Source: Hyphomicrobiales bacterium (GTDB lineage: Bacteria > Pseudomonadota > Alphaproteobacteria > Rhizobiales > Xanthobacteraceae). From it: a stretch of DNA of 45,782 nucleotides. The DNA lies in assembly GCA_017305715.1 (NCBI GenBank), contig JAFKKG010000045.1:1-45782 (forward strand), written 5' to 3'. Positions 23,634 to 34,460 of the stretch are shown here, piece after piece. The translations under genes and the position numbers were made by a program. Position 1 is the first letter of the stretch, and each line of letters opens with the position of its first letter. The notes beneath the pieces are model-generated. The model saw only the letters and a program-made list of their open reading frames with translations, did no database searches and had not been told where the DNA came from.

Positions 23634-24932
23634 TCACGCTTTCTTCAGCACCGACACGAAGAAGCCGTCGGTGCCGGTGCGACGCGGCGTCATCAGCCAG
23701 CCTTCGGGGGACTGCAAGGCGGCGGCGGCAAAGTCTTCCGCCTTGTCCCAGAGCACAGAAGCCGTCTGCTCCGGAGGCACCACTGAAAACGCCGGATGGC
23801 GACCGACGAAGCCTTTCACCTGCCCGCCGTTTTCCGGCGGCAGCACGGAACACGTAATGTAGGCGATCCGCCCACCCGGCTTCACCAGAGCCGCCGCGCG
23901 ATCAAGCACTTCGGCCTGGTCCTTCAAGCGTACTTCGAGCGCGCCCGGGCGCATCCGCCACTTCGCATCGGGGTTGCGCCGCCAGGTCCCGGTGCCGGTG
24001 CAGGGCGCGTCGATCACGACGAGGTCGGCGGACGCGTGGATATCGGCGAGCGGGTCGGCGTCGCCCTTCGGCGTGCGGACATCGGCGTTATGGATTCCGG
24101 CGCGCGACAGCCGCTCGTGGATCGGCGCGAGCTGGCGCTTGTCGTGATCGGTCGCGATCAGGCGGCCCTTGCCCTGCATCATGGCCGCTAACGCAAGAGT
24201 CTTGCCGCCGGCGCCGGCGCAGAGGTCGATCACCTGCTCGCCGGGCTTTGCGGCCGAGAACAAGGCGGCGAGCTGCGAGCCTTCATCCTGCACTTCAATT
24301 GCGCCCTTGATGAAATCCTCTTCGGCATGGATGCCGGGATTGCGGGCGTCGGCGCCGAGTTCGATGCGCAGGCCGATCGCGGACCATGGCGTCGGTTGCG
24401 CACCGAGATGAGCAAGCCGCGGCAACATCTTCTCGCGATTGGCCTTCAGGGTGTTAACGCGAAGGTCGAGCGGCGCCCGGCTGGCCATCGCGGTCGCCTC
24501 CGCGACGCGGTCGGCGCCGAACACTTCGGCCAGATGCGCATCCAGCCATTCCGGGTAATCGCCGGCGATGTGCGGCGGCGCGCCGTCGAGCGAGCGCGAC
24601 GTCAGCGCGGACCGCTCGCCGTCGCTGAGCGGTTCCGGGGCAAAGCGGCCGCCGTCGCACAGCGCTGCGATGGCCTCGGCATTCATGCCGCGTTCCAGCT
24701 TCAACATGCCGAGCACCCGCGCGCGCGAGGTATCGGCATCCATCAGCCACGCGCTCGAGGCGCGGCGCCGCAGCACATCCCAGATCAGCCCGGATATCGC
24801 GGCGCGATCACCGGAGCCGGCATAGCGGTGCGCGGTGCCCCACTCCTTCAGCGCCTTGGCGGCGGGGACGCGCTGGGCGTCGATGGTGTCGATCAGTTCG
24901 ATGGCTGCGGACAGCCGGGCAGCGGGGGTCAT
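23634..24932 (-). CDS. RsmB-like rRNA (cytosine-C5) methyltransferase
   Basis: A 432-residue RNA methyltransferase of the NOL1/NOP2/Sun family. The N-terminal part (about 1-130) is an NusB-like helical domain and the catalytic domain follows. The SAM loop is DLCAGAGGKTLALAA near 234-248. Both cysteines of the family are present, in DAPCTGTGTWRRNPD (motif IV) and in YITCSVLPPENG (motif VI). The usual product is m5C in 16S rRNA; the exact base cannot be inferred. Start ATG 24932. A conserved neighbour of guaB and guaA in Bradyrhizobium-type genomes. Confidence 0.92.
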   Translation of the reverse strand: MTPAARLSAAIELIDTIDAQRVPAAKALKEWGTAHRYAGSGDRAAISGLIWDVLRRRASSAWLMDADTSRARVLGMLKLERGMNAEAIAALCDGGRFAPEPLSDGERSALTSRSLDGAPPHIAGDYPEWLDAHLAEVFGADRVAEATAMASRAPLDLRVNTLKANREKMLPRLAHLGAQPTPWSAIGLRIELGADARNPGIHAEEDFIKGAIEVQDEGSQLAALFSAAKPGEQVIDLCAGAGGKTLALAAMMQGKGRLIATDHDKRQLAPIHERLSRAGIHNADVRTPKGDADPLADIHASADLVVIDAPCTGTGTWRRNPDAKWRMRPGALEVRLKDQAEVLDRAAALVKPGGRIAYITCSVLPPENGGQVKGFVGRHPAFSVVPPEQTASVLWDKAEDFAAAALQSPEGWLMTPRRTGTDGFFVSVLKKA

Positions 24933-24948
24933 TCAAAACCTTTGTTTG

Positions 24949-24996
24949 AGCATGATCTTTCTGGGAAAACCGGTTCCCACTTTCCGGGATCATGCT
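24949..24996. repeat. Intergenic repeat (AGCATGATC...GATCATGCT)
   Basis: Arms AGCATGATC and GATCATGCT enclose ttctgggaaaaccggttcccactttccgg, itself partly palindromic. This element type is very common between genes in rhizobia. It lies between the RsmB-like and MAPEG genes and ends next to the MAPEG stop. Confidence 0.85.
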
Positions 24997-24997
24997 G

Positions 24998-25420
24998 TCA
25001 AATGAGCAGCAGCATCTTCAGCGCGAAGTAGAGCCACATCGCGAGCAGCACAAGGACGCCGGCGAACCATGCCAGCGAGCGGGTCCGGACGTCGTTCGAG
25101 GTGACGAAAATCCCGGCATGCAGGAAGCGCGTCACCACGAACACCCAGGACATCAGGACGATGAACAGATCCGCATGGCGCAGCGGCAGCGCCAACGCGA
25201 TCAGGATGTAGAACAGAACCGGGACTTCGAACTGGTTGCTGAAACAATTGGCGATCTGGGTGGCTTTTTCGGGCCAGTTCGGCTGACGCAGGGCAATATC
25301 TTTCAGGCTGGTTTCCCGCGCCTTCAGGGCCTTGGTCCTGGCGGTAGCCATCCACAGCAACAGGAAGAAAGTAAGCCCGATTTGGACGAAGACGGGCAGC
25401 AAAACCATTTGAACCGACAT
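24998..25420 (-). CDS. MAPEG family membrane protein
   Basis: A 140-residue protein with four membrane helices (about 3-25, 68-84, 85-106 and 117-138), the layout of MAPEG proteins (membrane-associated, eicosanoid and glutathione metabolism). The conserved loop after helix 1 and the N-Q-F-E segment (ANCFSNQFEVPVLFYI) are visible. Bacterial members are thought to be glutathione-dependent membrane enzymes, but the substrate of this one is unknown. ATG 25420 is favoured over 25444 because the hydrophobic first helix starts right behind it. Confidence 0.85.
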   Translation of the reverse strand: MSVQMVLLPVFVQIGLTFFLLLWMATARTKALKARETSLKDIALRQPNWPEKATQIANCFSNQFEVPVLFYILIALALPLRHADLFIVLMSWVFVVTRFLHAGIFVTSNDVRTRSLAWFAGVLVLLAMWLYFALKMLLLI

Positions 25421-25584
25421 GAGAATCTTCCCCAAGGCCCGCACCAGCCTGCTCCACCAATAGCGGGGGTGCTGCCGCCTGACAAATCGGTTCTTTTGCC
25501 CGCTTGAACCCCAATCGGCGCTGGCGTGACCAATTGCTGGAAGGATCAGGTGGGTCCTGATCCCGAACGGCCGCGACCTGAACG

Positions 25585-26292
25585 ATGAACATTACCTCCC
25601 CACTGTTGGCTGGCGCCGCCCGTATGGCCGACGTGCCCGGCGATTCCGTGACCACGCTGCTCCGGCTGATCGGCGCGGGAACCGGCTGGTTCGATGACAG
25701 CGACGATGGCGGGCTGGGTGTCGTGATGTCAGCGCTGGCCGGCGTCGCCGCAGCTCTTGCGGTGGCGATCGTCCTGTCCGTCTATTTCCGCAGCGGCGCC
25801 CGCTCCCCGCGCGATCTTCTCGCCCACGGCCTCGCCGCCGGGTTGGTGATCGCGCTGGTCGCCTACGTGGTCTACGACATCAGGCACGCGGCGCTGGCCT
25901 ATCTCGGCATCAATCCGGCAAAGCCTGCGGTGGAATTCGAGATCCGGCTGCCCAGGGCGGCGCTGACCACGATTGCCGATACCCAGGTGGAATTGCTGAC
26001 CGACCGGAACCAGAAACTGGCCAACGTGCAGGATGCGCTGGCCGCGACTTCCGACGGCCGCAATGTGCTGAAGGGAACCGTAACGCTCGACTACCGCACC
26101 ACCGAACGTGTTGTCGTGCTCAACCTGCCCGGACAGGGCCAGCGTCAGTTCAAGCTGCGGCTGCCCGCGAGCCCGACGCATTCCGATGCGTTCTCGCCGT
26201 GGCATCTGGCCGACGGCATGCCCCCTGCAACGGGCGATGCGATGACATCGGAAGCCCACGACGCCTTCGCGATCCGCTACCGCGTGCTCTGA
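25585..26292 (+). CDS. Membrane protein of unknown function
   Basis: A 235-residue protein. Two hydrophobic segments (about 44-66 and 80-98: VMSALAGVAAALAVAIVLS and LLAHGLAAGLVIALVAYVVY) separate a short N-terminal part from a C-terminal domain of about 130 residues that should be outside the membrane. The latter has an alternating beta pattern (AVEFEIRLPRAALTTIADTQVEL, TVTLDYRTTERVVVLNLPG). I do not recognise the family, but rhizobial homologues are likely. ATG 25585 is the first in frame. It lies divergent from the MAPEG gene. Confidence 0.75.
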   Translation: MNITSPLLAGAARMADVPGDSVTTLLRLIGAGTGWFDDSDDGGLGVVMSALAGVAAALAVAIVLSVYFRSGARSPRDLLAHGLAAGLVIALVAYVVYDIRHAALAYLGINPAKPAVEFEIRLPRAALTTIADTQVELLTDRNQKLANVQDALAATSDGRNVLKGTVTLDYRTTERVVVLNLPGQGQRQFKLRLPASPTHSDAFSPWHLADGMPPATGDAMTSEAHDAFAIRYRVL

Positions 26293-26413
26293 GCGATACG
26301 GGCCGGCTTCGCGCGATCCCGGGGCATATTTGCTTTGACGGCACCGGCCGGCACACTACTCTTCGATGACGGCTGTCGAATGTCACGAGAACAGCCCATG
26401 GGAGGACCACACC

Positions 26414-27388
26414 TTGCGATTTCGCGATTCCGACGTCGTTTTCGCCGACGGCAGCAAGGGACAGAATCTTGAAATTCCGTCCGCCAATCCGCTGAATTAC
26501 TTTCACGTCGTCAGCCGATCGGCCAGCCTGCCCCGCCTCACGATCGATGGCAAGCTCTTCCTTCCCGGCAACGATCAGCGCAAACGGAATGGAAAATGGC
26601 CGCTGGTGATGGTGGTGCCGGGCAGCCTCGGCGTCGCGCCCTCGCATCTGGCGCATGCGGAGGCGCTGGTCGCCGACGGTTTTGCGTCCTTCGTGCTCGA
26701 CAGTTTTGGCGCCCGCGACGTCACCTCGACGGTGGCGAACCAGACCCAGTTTTCATTCGCGTCCAGCGCCTATGACGTGCTCGCGGCATGGAAGGTGCTC
26801 GCCCGGCATCCGCTGATCGATGCATCGCGGATCGGCGCGCAGGGGCACAGCCGCGGCGGCTCGGCGGTGATGACCGCGGCAACGCGGCGCTTTGCCGACG
26901 CGGTGGTCGGAAAAAGCGCCGGCCTGAACAGCGTGCTGGCGGCCTATCCCTGGTGCGGACATCAATTCCTCGATCCCGGCGTCGGCGACAGCGAAATCCG
27001 GGTCATCATGGGCGATGCCGACGAATGGTGTTCGCCGATGCAGGTGCAGGGCCATTGCCAGGCGATCCGGCTTTCCGGCGGCAAGGTCACGATGCGGCTG
27101 ATATCAGGCGCGCAGCACAGTTTCGACCGCGGCACCGCTATCGTTGACATTCCCGACGCGTCGGTGTCACCGGCGGCGCCGACCATCTATCTCGCCAACG
27201 ATGGCGGCTTCATCCATCCACTCCGCGACGCATCCGATCCAGCACTGACCGATCGCGACCTGATGGTCTACGCGCTGAAGGCCGGCTACGGCCGCAAGGG
27301 CGCCAGGATCGGCAGCCGCGACGGCGACGCCGAATTGTTCAAGTCGGATATGCTGACCTTCTGGCAGCGCGCACTGGGCGCGGGCTAA
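26414..27388 (+). CDS. Dienelactone-hydrolase-like alpha/beta hydrolase
   Basis: About 324 residues with an alpha/beta-hydrolase fold: the strand VMVVPGSLGVAPSHLAHAEAL, the nucleophile elbow GHSRGG (Ser in AQGHSRGGSAV), the acid around MGDADEWCSPMQ and the histidine in GAQHSFDRG. Many relatives are annotated dienelactone hydrolase, but true substrates differ. A TTG at 26414 with gggagg eight bases upstream looks like the start; an ATG at 26366 without a ribosome site would add 16 residues. The frame stops at TAA 27386, behind which the same frame stays open (see next entry). Confidence 0.87.
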   Translation: MRFRDSDVVFADGSKGQNLEIPSANPLNYFHVVSRSASLPRLTIDGKLFLPGNDQRKRNGKWPLVMVVPGSLGVAPSHLAHAEALVADGFASFVLDSFGARDVTSTVANQTQFSFASSAYDVLAAWKVLARHPLIDASRIGAQGHSRGGSAVMTAATRRFADAVVGKSAGLNSVLAAYPWCGHQFLDPGVGDSEIRVIMGDADEWCSPMQVQGHCQAIRLSGGKVTMRLISGAQHSFDRGTAIVDIPDASVSPAAPTIYLANDGGFIHPLRDASDPALTDRDLMVYALKAGYGRKGARIGSRDGDAELFKSDMLTFWQRALGAG

Positions 27389-27574
27389 TCATTCAATCAG
27401 GCGTTCTCGAACCGGCTTGTATCCGAAGTCCCGGAACTCGGCGTCATCTCCGGCGAGAGCAATTCGTACGACGAATATCAATCGTTGCTCTCGACCGTCG
27501 TCAGCGAGGGCTTTGGCATATTCGCCACGCCGCAGCCATCGACCGATCGGCGCAAGACGATCGCGGTCGTCTAG
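27389..27574 (+). pseudogene. Unidentified 3' gene remnant in frame behind the hydrolase stop
   Basis: Directly after the hydrolase TAA the same frame runs open for 61 codons to TAG 27572-27574. It reads SFNQAFSNRLVSEVPELGVI, then SGESNSYDEYQSLLSTVVSE and GFGIFATPQPSTDRRKTIAV. Third positions are strongly GC, as in real genes here, but there is no ATG/GTG start with a ribosome site. It looks like the C-terminal end of a lost gene; I cannot name it. Stop-codon readthrough of the hydrolase is an alternative, but the hydrolase seems complete at its own end. Confidence 0.45.
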
Positions 27575-27726
27575 CCGTAACGTCTCACCGGCCCCTCAAT
27601 TCAAACATCTTTTCAAACAAGTCTTCAAACGACCAAAGCCGTCCGTCATCGAACAGGACGGCTGCGGCCGGAATTTCATTATTCTGTCGCCGGCAGATTT
27701 ATAATCGGTGACGAAAGGATTTTTGC
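27575..27726. other. Intergenic stretch with hairpin and possible promoter
   Basis: Arms AGCCGTCC (27637-27644) and GGACGGCT (27656-27663) form a hairpin with an 11-base loop but no T tract. TATAAT at 27700-27705 lies 21 bp before the metallophosphoesterase start and could be its -10 box, although no good -35 is visible. The rest shows nothing I can interpret. Confidence 0.35.
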
Positions 27727-28572
27727 ATGCCCCCATTTCGCGTGACCCAGATTTCCGACACCCACCTCGCCCGGCGTCTGGCAAAGCTCACCGCCAATTT
27801 CGATCGCGTGCGCGAGCATATCGACGCGACGCGTCCCGATCTCGTGATCAACAGCGGCGACCTCGCCTTCGATGCTCCGACCAGCCCGGACGATCTCGCC
27901 TTCGCCAAATCGCTGCACGCGCAGATTCCGGTTGCCTGCCGCTATCTCCCCGGCAATCACGACATCGGCGACAATCCGACGGCGGTCGGTCCTGTGCCGT
28001 CACATCCGGCGACGGAACAGCGCCTGCAAGATTATCGCGCTGCGATCGGCGAAGACCGCTGGCGCTTCGACGAGGCTGGCTGGTGCTTTATCGGCTTGAA
28101 CTCGCTGATCATGAATACCGGGCTTGCGAGCGAGGCCGAACAATTCGACTGGCTGGCGTCGGAGCTGTCGCGCACAAATGGAAAGCCGGTGGCGCTGTTC
28201 GTACACAAGCCGCTGTTTCTGAACGCGCCCGACGATCCCGAACAGGAGTCAACGGCGATCCGCTACGTGCCGCAACCGGCGCGGGCGCGGCTGATCGAGA
28301 TGTTCGGCGCGGTCGATCTGCGCCTGATTGCCTCCGGCCACGTGCACCAGCGCCGCGATTTCACCTATCGCGGTGTCCGTCATGTCTGGGCGCCATCGGC
28401 CGGCTTCATCATTTCCGATGCGCGGCAGGAGCGGATCGCGCTGAAGGAAACCGGGCTGGTGGAATACCGCTTCACGCCAGACAGTCTTGAAGTCCGCCAC
28501 GTCCGCGCGCCGGACCAGGTCGATCTCGACCTGGACGAGTTGCTGTATCCGGACCGAAAACCCGCAGGCTAG
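27727..28572 (+). CDS. Metallophosphoesterase
   Basis: A 281-residue calcineurin-like phosphoesterase. The metal and catalytic motifs appear in order: DTH (residues 11-13), GDL in INSGDLAFD, GNHD near 77-80 (PGNHDIGD), and GHVH in ASGHVHQRRDF. This matches the class III cyclic nucleotide phosphodiesterase-like group (CpdA type), which also includes phospholipid and unknown phosphodiesterases. The substrate is not certain. ATG 27727 is followed at once by the conserved first strand PPFRVTQISDTH. It converges on the oxidoreductase gene with 18 bp between the stops. Confidence 0.92.
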   Translation: MPPFRVTQISDTHLARRLAKLTANFDRVREHIDATRPDLVINSGDLAFDAPTSPDDLAFAKSLHAQIPVACRYLPGNHDIGDNPTAVGPVPSHPATEQRLQDYRAAIGEDRWRFDEAGWCFIGLNSLIMNTGLASEAEQFDWLASELSRTNGKPVALFVHKPLFLNAPDDPEQESTAIRYVPQPARARLIEMFGAVDLRLIASGHVHQRRDFTYRGVRHVWAPSAGFIISDARQERIALKETGLVEYRFTPDSLEVRHVRAPDQVDLDLDELLYPDRKPAG

Positions 28573-28590
28573 GCCTCGGCGATACGTCGC

Positions 28591-29616
28591 CTATGCCTTG
28601 TCCGGTCCGACGCGCACCAGTTGCTTGCCGAAATTGGCGCCTTTCAAGAGGCCCATGAACGCAGCGGGCGCGCTGTCGAGGCCCTCGGTGACGAACTCCT
28701 TGTGCTTGACCTTGCCCTCGCGCACCCAGGCCGACATGTCGCGCAGGAAATCGCCGTGGCGCGCGGCAAAATCGCTGACGATGAAGCCGCGAATGGTGAG
28801 ACGCTTGGTCAGCACCGCGCGCATCATCTTGCCCGCCCACTTCGGCGAGGTCTCGCCGAAATTATTGTATTCCGAGATCAGGCCGCAGACGGGCACGCGA
28901 GCAAATGCGTTGAGCAGCGGGAATACCGCCTCGAACACCGCGCCGCCGACATTTTCGAAATAGACGTCAATGCCCTTCGGGCAGGCGTCCTTCAGCTTCG
29001 TTGCCAGATCAGGATCGCGGTGATCGAGGCAATCGTCGAAGCCGAGCTCCTTTTTGACGTAGTCGCATTTGTCCTTGCCGCCGGCGATGCCGACCGCGCG
29101 CGCCCCCTTGATCCGCGCGATCTGGCCGACGGCCGAACCGACGGCGCCGGAGGCTGCCGCCACCACGACGGTCTCACCCGCCTGCGGCTTGCCGATATCG
29201 AGTAGACCGGTATAGGCGGTCATGCCGGGCATGCCGAGCACGCCGACCGCGGTCGAGATCGGCGCGATCTTGGGATCGATTTTGGCGAGGCCCTTGCCGT
29301 CGGAGATCGCATGCGTTTGCCAACCGGCGCGCGACAGCACGATGTCGCCCTTGGCAAAACCGGGATTATTGGACGCGATCACCTCGCTGACCGTGCCGCC
29401 TTCCATGACGCCATCGATCGGCACCGGCGCGGCATAGGACGGCCCATCGCTCATGCGGCCGCGCATATAGGGATCGAGTGACAACCAGATGGTGCGGAGC
29501 AGGACCTCACCCTCGCCCGGTGTCGGTGCGGTACATTCCTCGAGGCGGAAGTCGGATGGTTTCGGTTCGCCAACGGGGCGAGCAGCGAGCACGATGCGTT
29601 TTGCGGATTGGGACAT
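28591..29616 (-). CDS. NADP-dependent oxidoreductase (MDR, leukotriene B4 dehydrogenase-like)
   Basis: A 341-residue zinc-free medium-chain dehydrogenase. It begins KRIVLAARPVGEPKPSDFRLEE with LSLDPYMRGRMSD, typical of the prostaglandin reductase / curcumin reductase (CurA) group. The Rossmann loop follows in AASGAVGSAVGQIARIKGARAVGIAGG. It probably reduces alpha,beta-unsaturated carbonyls with NADPH. ATG 29616 was chosen for its clear ribosome site (ggaggaaccc) and conserved start; the longer frame adds 25 residues read from repeat sequence. Confidence 0.93.
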   Translation of the reverse strand: MSQSAKRIVLAARPVGEPKPSDFRLEECTAPTPGEGEVLLRTIWLSLDPYMRGRMSDGPSYAAPVPIDGVMEGGTVSEVIASNNPGFAKGDIVLSRAGWQTHAISDGKGLAKIDPKIAPISTAVGVLGMPGMTAYTGLLDIGKPQAGETVVVAAASGAVGSAVGQIARIKGARAVGIAGGKDKCDYVKKELGFDDCLDHRDPDLATKLKDACPKGIDVYFENVGGAVFEAVFPLLNAFARVPVCGLISEYNNFGETSPKWAGKMMRAVLTKRLTIRGFIVSDFAARHGDFLRDMSAWVREGKVKHKEFVTEGLDSAPAAFMGLLKGANFGKQLVRVGPDKA

Positions 29617-29671
29617 GGTTGGGTTCCTCCGATTATTGTTTGTCGCCATTGCGAGCGAAGCGATGATGCCC

Positions 29672-29747
29672 GTCATTCCGAGGCGATGCAAAGCACCGAA
29701 CCCGCAATTCTCGAGATTCCGGGTTCGCTTCGCGCCCCCGGAATGAC
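29672..29747. repeat. Palindromic intergenic repeat (GTCATTCCGGGA type), copy 2
   Basis: 76 bp from GTCATTCCG to CCGGAATGAC. Preceded by cgccattgcgagcgaagcg, another sequence frequent in rhizobial intergenic repeats, so two repeat types are fused here. It lies between two minus-strand genes. Confidence 0.85.
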
Positions 29748-29762
29748 GGCGTACAACGAAAA

Positions 29763-30386
29763 TCAGGCCGTAATCTTGGCCAGCGCCGTCTCAAATGCCG
29801 CCGCCGCAGGCGCCAAATCCGTAAAGGAAAGCCCGCTATCGGCGGTCTGTTTCTGCTCGGCGGTCGCGGTGGGACGAATTTCCGCCACCGGTTTTGCGCC
29901 GTCCAGCAAGGCGGCCGGCGCGATCACGTGAAATTCATGGGCATCGACGGGTGCGTCCTTCAGCAGGAAGACGCTGAGCGAGACGATATCCTTGCCGCGC
30001 CGGTAGGAGATGTAACGGTCGACCGCCACCGAGCCGTCGCGCTGCATGCCGCCGAGTTTTGCAAAACCCTTGGAGTCGAGCAGCTTGTGGGCCTTGAAAC
30101 CCTTGACGCCCTCCGACTTTGCTTTTGCGGTTTCTTCCGACAGATCGAATTTTTCCGCCATCGCCTTGCCGATTTCGGCAAGCCGCTCCGACATCGCGTG
30201 CTCGAACTCTTTTACTTCGGTACGCGGCTTGGCGGCCTTGCGCGGCTTGGCCGCATCGCGCTTTTCCATCTCGGCATTGCAGCGCGCGACGATGTCGGTG
30301 GCAGCCTTCCGCTCGGCGTTGAAGAGCAGATTCTTCAAATCCTTGTCCGAAAGCGCGGCAATTCTCTCGTCTGACCAATCGACCAT
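29763..30386 (-). CDS. Conserved hypothetical protein (charged, helical)
   Basis: A 207-residue protein. The N-terminal 100 residues are rich in Lys, Ala and Glu and probably form long helices or a coiled coil (WSDERIAALSDKDLKNLL, EFEHAMSERLAEIGKAMAE). The C-terminal half has sheet-like character (DRYISYRRGKDIVSLSVFLL, EFHVIAPAALL). There is no signal peptide, membrane segment or catalytic motif that I recognise. ATG 30386 begins MVDWSDERIAAL; an ATG five codons upstream is possible. It stands alone between two copies of the same repeat, copies 2 and 3. Confidence 0.75.
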   Translation of the reverse strand: MVDWSDERIAALSDKDLKNLLFNAERKAATDIVARCNAEMEKRDAAKPRKAAKPRTEVKEFEHAMSERLAEIGKAMAEKFDLSEETAKAKSEGVKGFKAHKLLDSKGFAKLGGMQRDGSVAVDRYISYRRGKDIVSLSVFLLKDAPVDAHEFHVIAPAALLDGAKPVAEIRPTATAEQKQTADSGLSFTDLAPAAAAFETALAKITA

Positions 30387-30412
30387 TTTGCTTCTTTTCA
30401 AATGATGAAGCC

Positions 30413-30493
30413 GTCATTCCGGGATGGTGCGTAAGCGCCAGACCCGGAATCTCGGGATTCCGGGTTCGATGCTGCGCATCGCCCCGGAATGAC
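30413..30493. repeat. Palindromic intergenic repeat (GTCATTCCGGGA type), copy 3
   Basis: 81 bp from GTCATTCCGG to CCGGAATGAC, with internal acccggaatctcgggattcc and gatgctgcgcatcgc. Nearly the same as copy 1 in sequence except for a shorter centre. It ends 8 bp before the guaB stop. Confidence 0.88.
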
Positions 30494-30501
30494 GGCCTGA
30501 A

Positions 30502-32481
<1,980 letters not shown>

Positions 32482-32571
32482 TTAGGTGGTTTGCGCGGTT
32501 CTGCAATGGCTTGTCCGGCAACGGGGTGATACAGCCCAATTTCATCCCGCCCTGCTCGCGCCCTGATTCCC

Positions 32572-34047
32572 ATGAACAAACAGCGCCTGATTCCGCTCAT
32601 CGTGGCCACCGCCCTGTTCATGGAAAACATGGACGCGACGGTCATTGCGACGTCGCTGCCGGCGATCGCGGCCGATATCGGCACCAGCCCGCTGACGCTG
32701 AAGCTGGCGATCACGTCCTATCTGCTGTCACTCGCGGTGTTCATTCCGGCCAGCGGCTGGACGGCCGATCGCTTCGGCGCGCGGATGGTATTCTCGATCG
32801 CGATCGGCGTCTTCATGATCGGATCGATCGGCTGCGCGATGTCGACGCACGTCACGCATTTCGTGATCGCGCGTATCCTGCAAGGCCTCGGCGGCGCAAT
32901 GATGACGCCGGTCGGCCGCCTGGTGCTGCTGCGCTCGATCGACAAGAGCGGGCTGGTTCAGGCCATGACCTGGGTGACGGTGCCGGCGCTGGTCGGCCCC
33001 GTGATCGGGCCGCCGCTCGGCGGCTTCATCACCACCTATTTCTCCTGGCACTGGATCTTCCTGATCAACATCCCGATCGGACTGCTCGGCATCTTCATGG
33101 CGATGAAATACATCGACCCGATCCGCAGCGAGGATCCGGAGCGGTTCGATCTCTACGGCCTCGTGCTGGCGGGCATTGGGCTCGCCGGCATCGCCTTCGG
33201 GCTCTCGGTGGCCGGCCTCAATCTGCTGCCCTGGACGGTGGTCGCGGCGCTCGTCGCGATCGGTTCGATCTCGATGACGCTGTATGTGATCCATGCGCGA
33301 AAGACCGGCTCGCCGGTGCTGGACTTTTCCATGCTGCGGCTGCCGACGCTGCGCGCCAGCATCTTTGGCGGCTTCCTGTTCCGGCTCGGCATCGGCGCGC
33401 TACCGTTCCTGCTGCCGCTGTTGATGCAGGTCGGCTTCGGCCTGTCGCCGTTTCAGTCAGGCATGGTCACGTTTTCATCGGCGGTCGGCGCCATGGGCAT
33501 GAAGACGCTGGCAGCCCGCATCATCCGCACCTTCGGCTTCCGCAACATGATGACGGTCAATGCCGTCGTCAGTTCGGTGTTTCTGGCCGCCTGCGCGCTG
33601 TTCACGATCACGACGCCGCTGACGCTGATCTTCCTCATCCTCGTGGTCGGTGGCTTCTTCCGCTCGCTGCAATTCACCGCGATCAACACGGTCGCCTATG
33701 CCGAAGTCGAACCGGCGCAGATGAGCCGCGCCACCACGCTGGTCAGCGTCAACCAGCAACTGGCGACGTCGGCCGGCGTCGCCGTCGGCGCGTTCTCGGT
33801 GGAATCGACCCTGCTGTGGCACCACGCCACCGAACTGGATGCAACCATGTTCGGCCCCGCCTTCATCGTGGTCGCGATCATCTCGGCGGTGTCGGCTTAT
33901 TTCTTCTGGCAGATGCCCGACGACGCCGGCCACGAAATCTCGGGCCGCAAGGCGGTCGAGATCTCCAGCCGCAAGGGGGCGGAAAAGGCCGCGACAAAGG
34001 CCGCCAGCGAAGGCACCGAGGACGCACGCGATCAGCGGCTGGGATAG
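32572..34047 (+). CDS. MFS transporter, DHA2 (EmrB/QacA) family
   Basis: A 491-residue exporter with about 14 membrane helices. Helix 1 carries FMENMDATVIATSLPAIA (the D1 motif of drug:H+ antiporters), the loop motif is GWTADRFGAR, and motif C-like glycine/proline repeats follow (VGPVIGPPLGGFIT). DHA2 members export drugs, dyes or metabolites by proton antiport. No HlyD-type adaptor gene is adjacent. The C-terminal 30 residues are charged and lysine-rich (GRKAVEISSRKGAEKAATKA). ATG 32572 is followed by the hydrophobic start MNKQRLIPLIVATALF. The small exported protein and the GG-leader peptide genes lie downstream on the same strand, but each has its own signals. Confidence 0.94.
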   Translation: MNKQRLIPLIVATALFMENMDATVIATSLPAIAADIGTSPLTLKLAITSYLLSLAVFIPASGWTADRFGARMVFSIAIGVFMIGSIGCAMSTHVTHFVIARILQGLGGAMMTPVGRLVLLRSIDKSGLVQAMTWVTVPALVGPVIGPPLGGFITTYFSWHWIFLINIPIGLLGIFMAMKYIDPIRSEDPERFDLYGLVLAGIGLAGIAFGLSVAGLNLLPWTVVAALVAIGSISMTLYVIHARKTGSPVLDFSMLRLPTLRASIFGGFLFRLGIGALPFLLPLLMQVGFGLSPFQSGMVTFSSAVGAMGMKTLAARIIRTFGFRNMMTVNAVVSSVFLAACALFTITTPLTLIFLILVVGGFFRSLQFTAINTVAYAEVEPAQMSRATTLVSVNQQLATSAGVAVGAFSVESTLLWHHATELDATMFGPAFIVVAIISAVSAYFFWQMPDDAGHEISGRKAVEISSRKGAEKAATKAASEGTEDARDQRLG

Positions 34048-34077
34048 ACCAGGTCACACCCAGTTGAAGTCGGCGCC

Positions 34078-34102
34078 GGAACATATCCCCACGCCAAGGT
34101 TT
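34078..34102 (+). promoter_or_regulatory. Possible EcfG-type promoter of the small secreted protein gene
   Basis: GGAAC (34078-34082), then 16 bases, then GTTT (34099-34102). The consensus for the alphaproteobacterial general stress sigma factor is GGAAC-N(15-17)-CGTT. It lies about 32 bp before the start codon at 34134. The -10 match is incomplete. Confidence 0.3.
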
Positions 34103-34133
34103 TTCCTTTCATACCCCGAAAGGAATCACGATC

Positions 34134-34436
34134 ATGAAACTCAGAACTCTTGGATTGGCCGCAGCGCTTACGTTGGCAAGCACGTTTGCCATGGCGCAAA
34201 CCGGAACCGGTTCGACCGGCGGCACCAGTTCGGTGGGCAGCCCCTCGCCGAGTGGCACCACCGCGGGATCATCGACCAGCGGAACCACGACCGGTTCCAG
34301 CGGCATGAGCAACGGAGCCGGCAGTGCTGCCGCCGGTGCGAACAGCACGCAGAATCCGTCGGGAAACTCCTACATTAATCCCTCGCCCAGCGGATCGACG
34401 TTGACGCCAGCACCGGGCTCGGGCGCGGGACGGTAA
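34134..34436 (+). CDS. Small secreted Ser/Gly/Thr-rich protein
   Basis: A 100-residue protein. Residues 1-22 form a clear signal peptide (MKLRTLGLAAALTLASTFAM, cleavage after AMA). The mature part is low-complexity: about 78 residues made almost entirely of Ser, Gly, Thr, Ala, Pro and Asn, with a loose repeat of SPSPSGTT and NPSPSGST elements. It has no cysteine and few charges, so it is probably disordered in the periplasm or outside. Ribosome site aaagga lies ahead of ATG 34134. A strong terminator at 34461-34489 ends the unit. Function unknown. Confidence 0.8.
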   Translation: MKLRTLGLAAALTLASTFAMAQTGTGSTGGTSSVGSPSPSGTTAGSSTSGTTTGSSGMSNGAGSAAAGANSTQNPSGNSYINPSPSGSTLTPAPGSGAGR

Positions 34437-34460
34437 CCACGACGCTCCGACATCCACACG

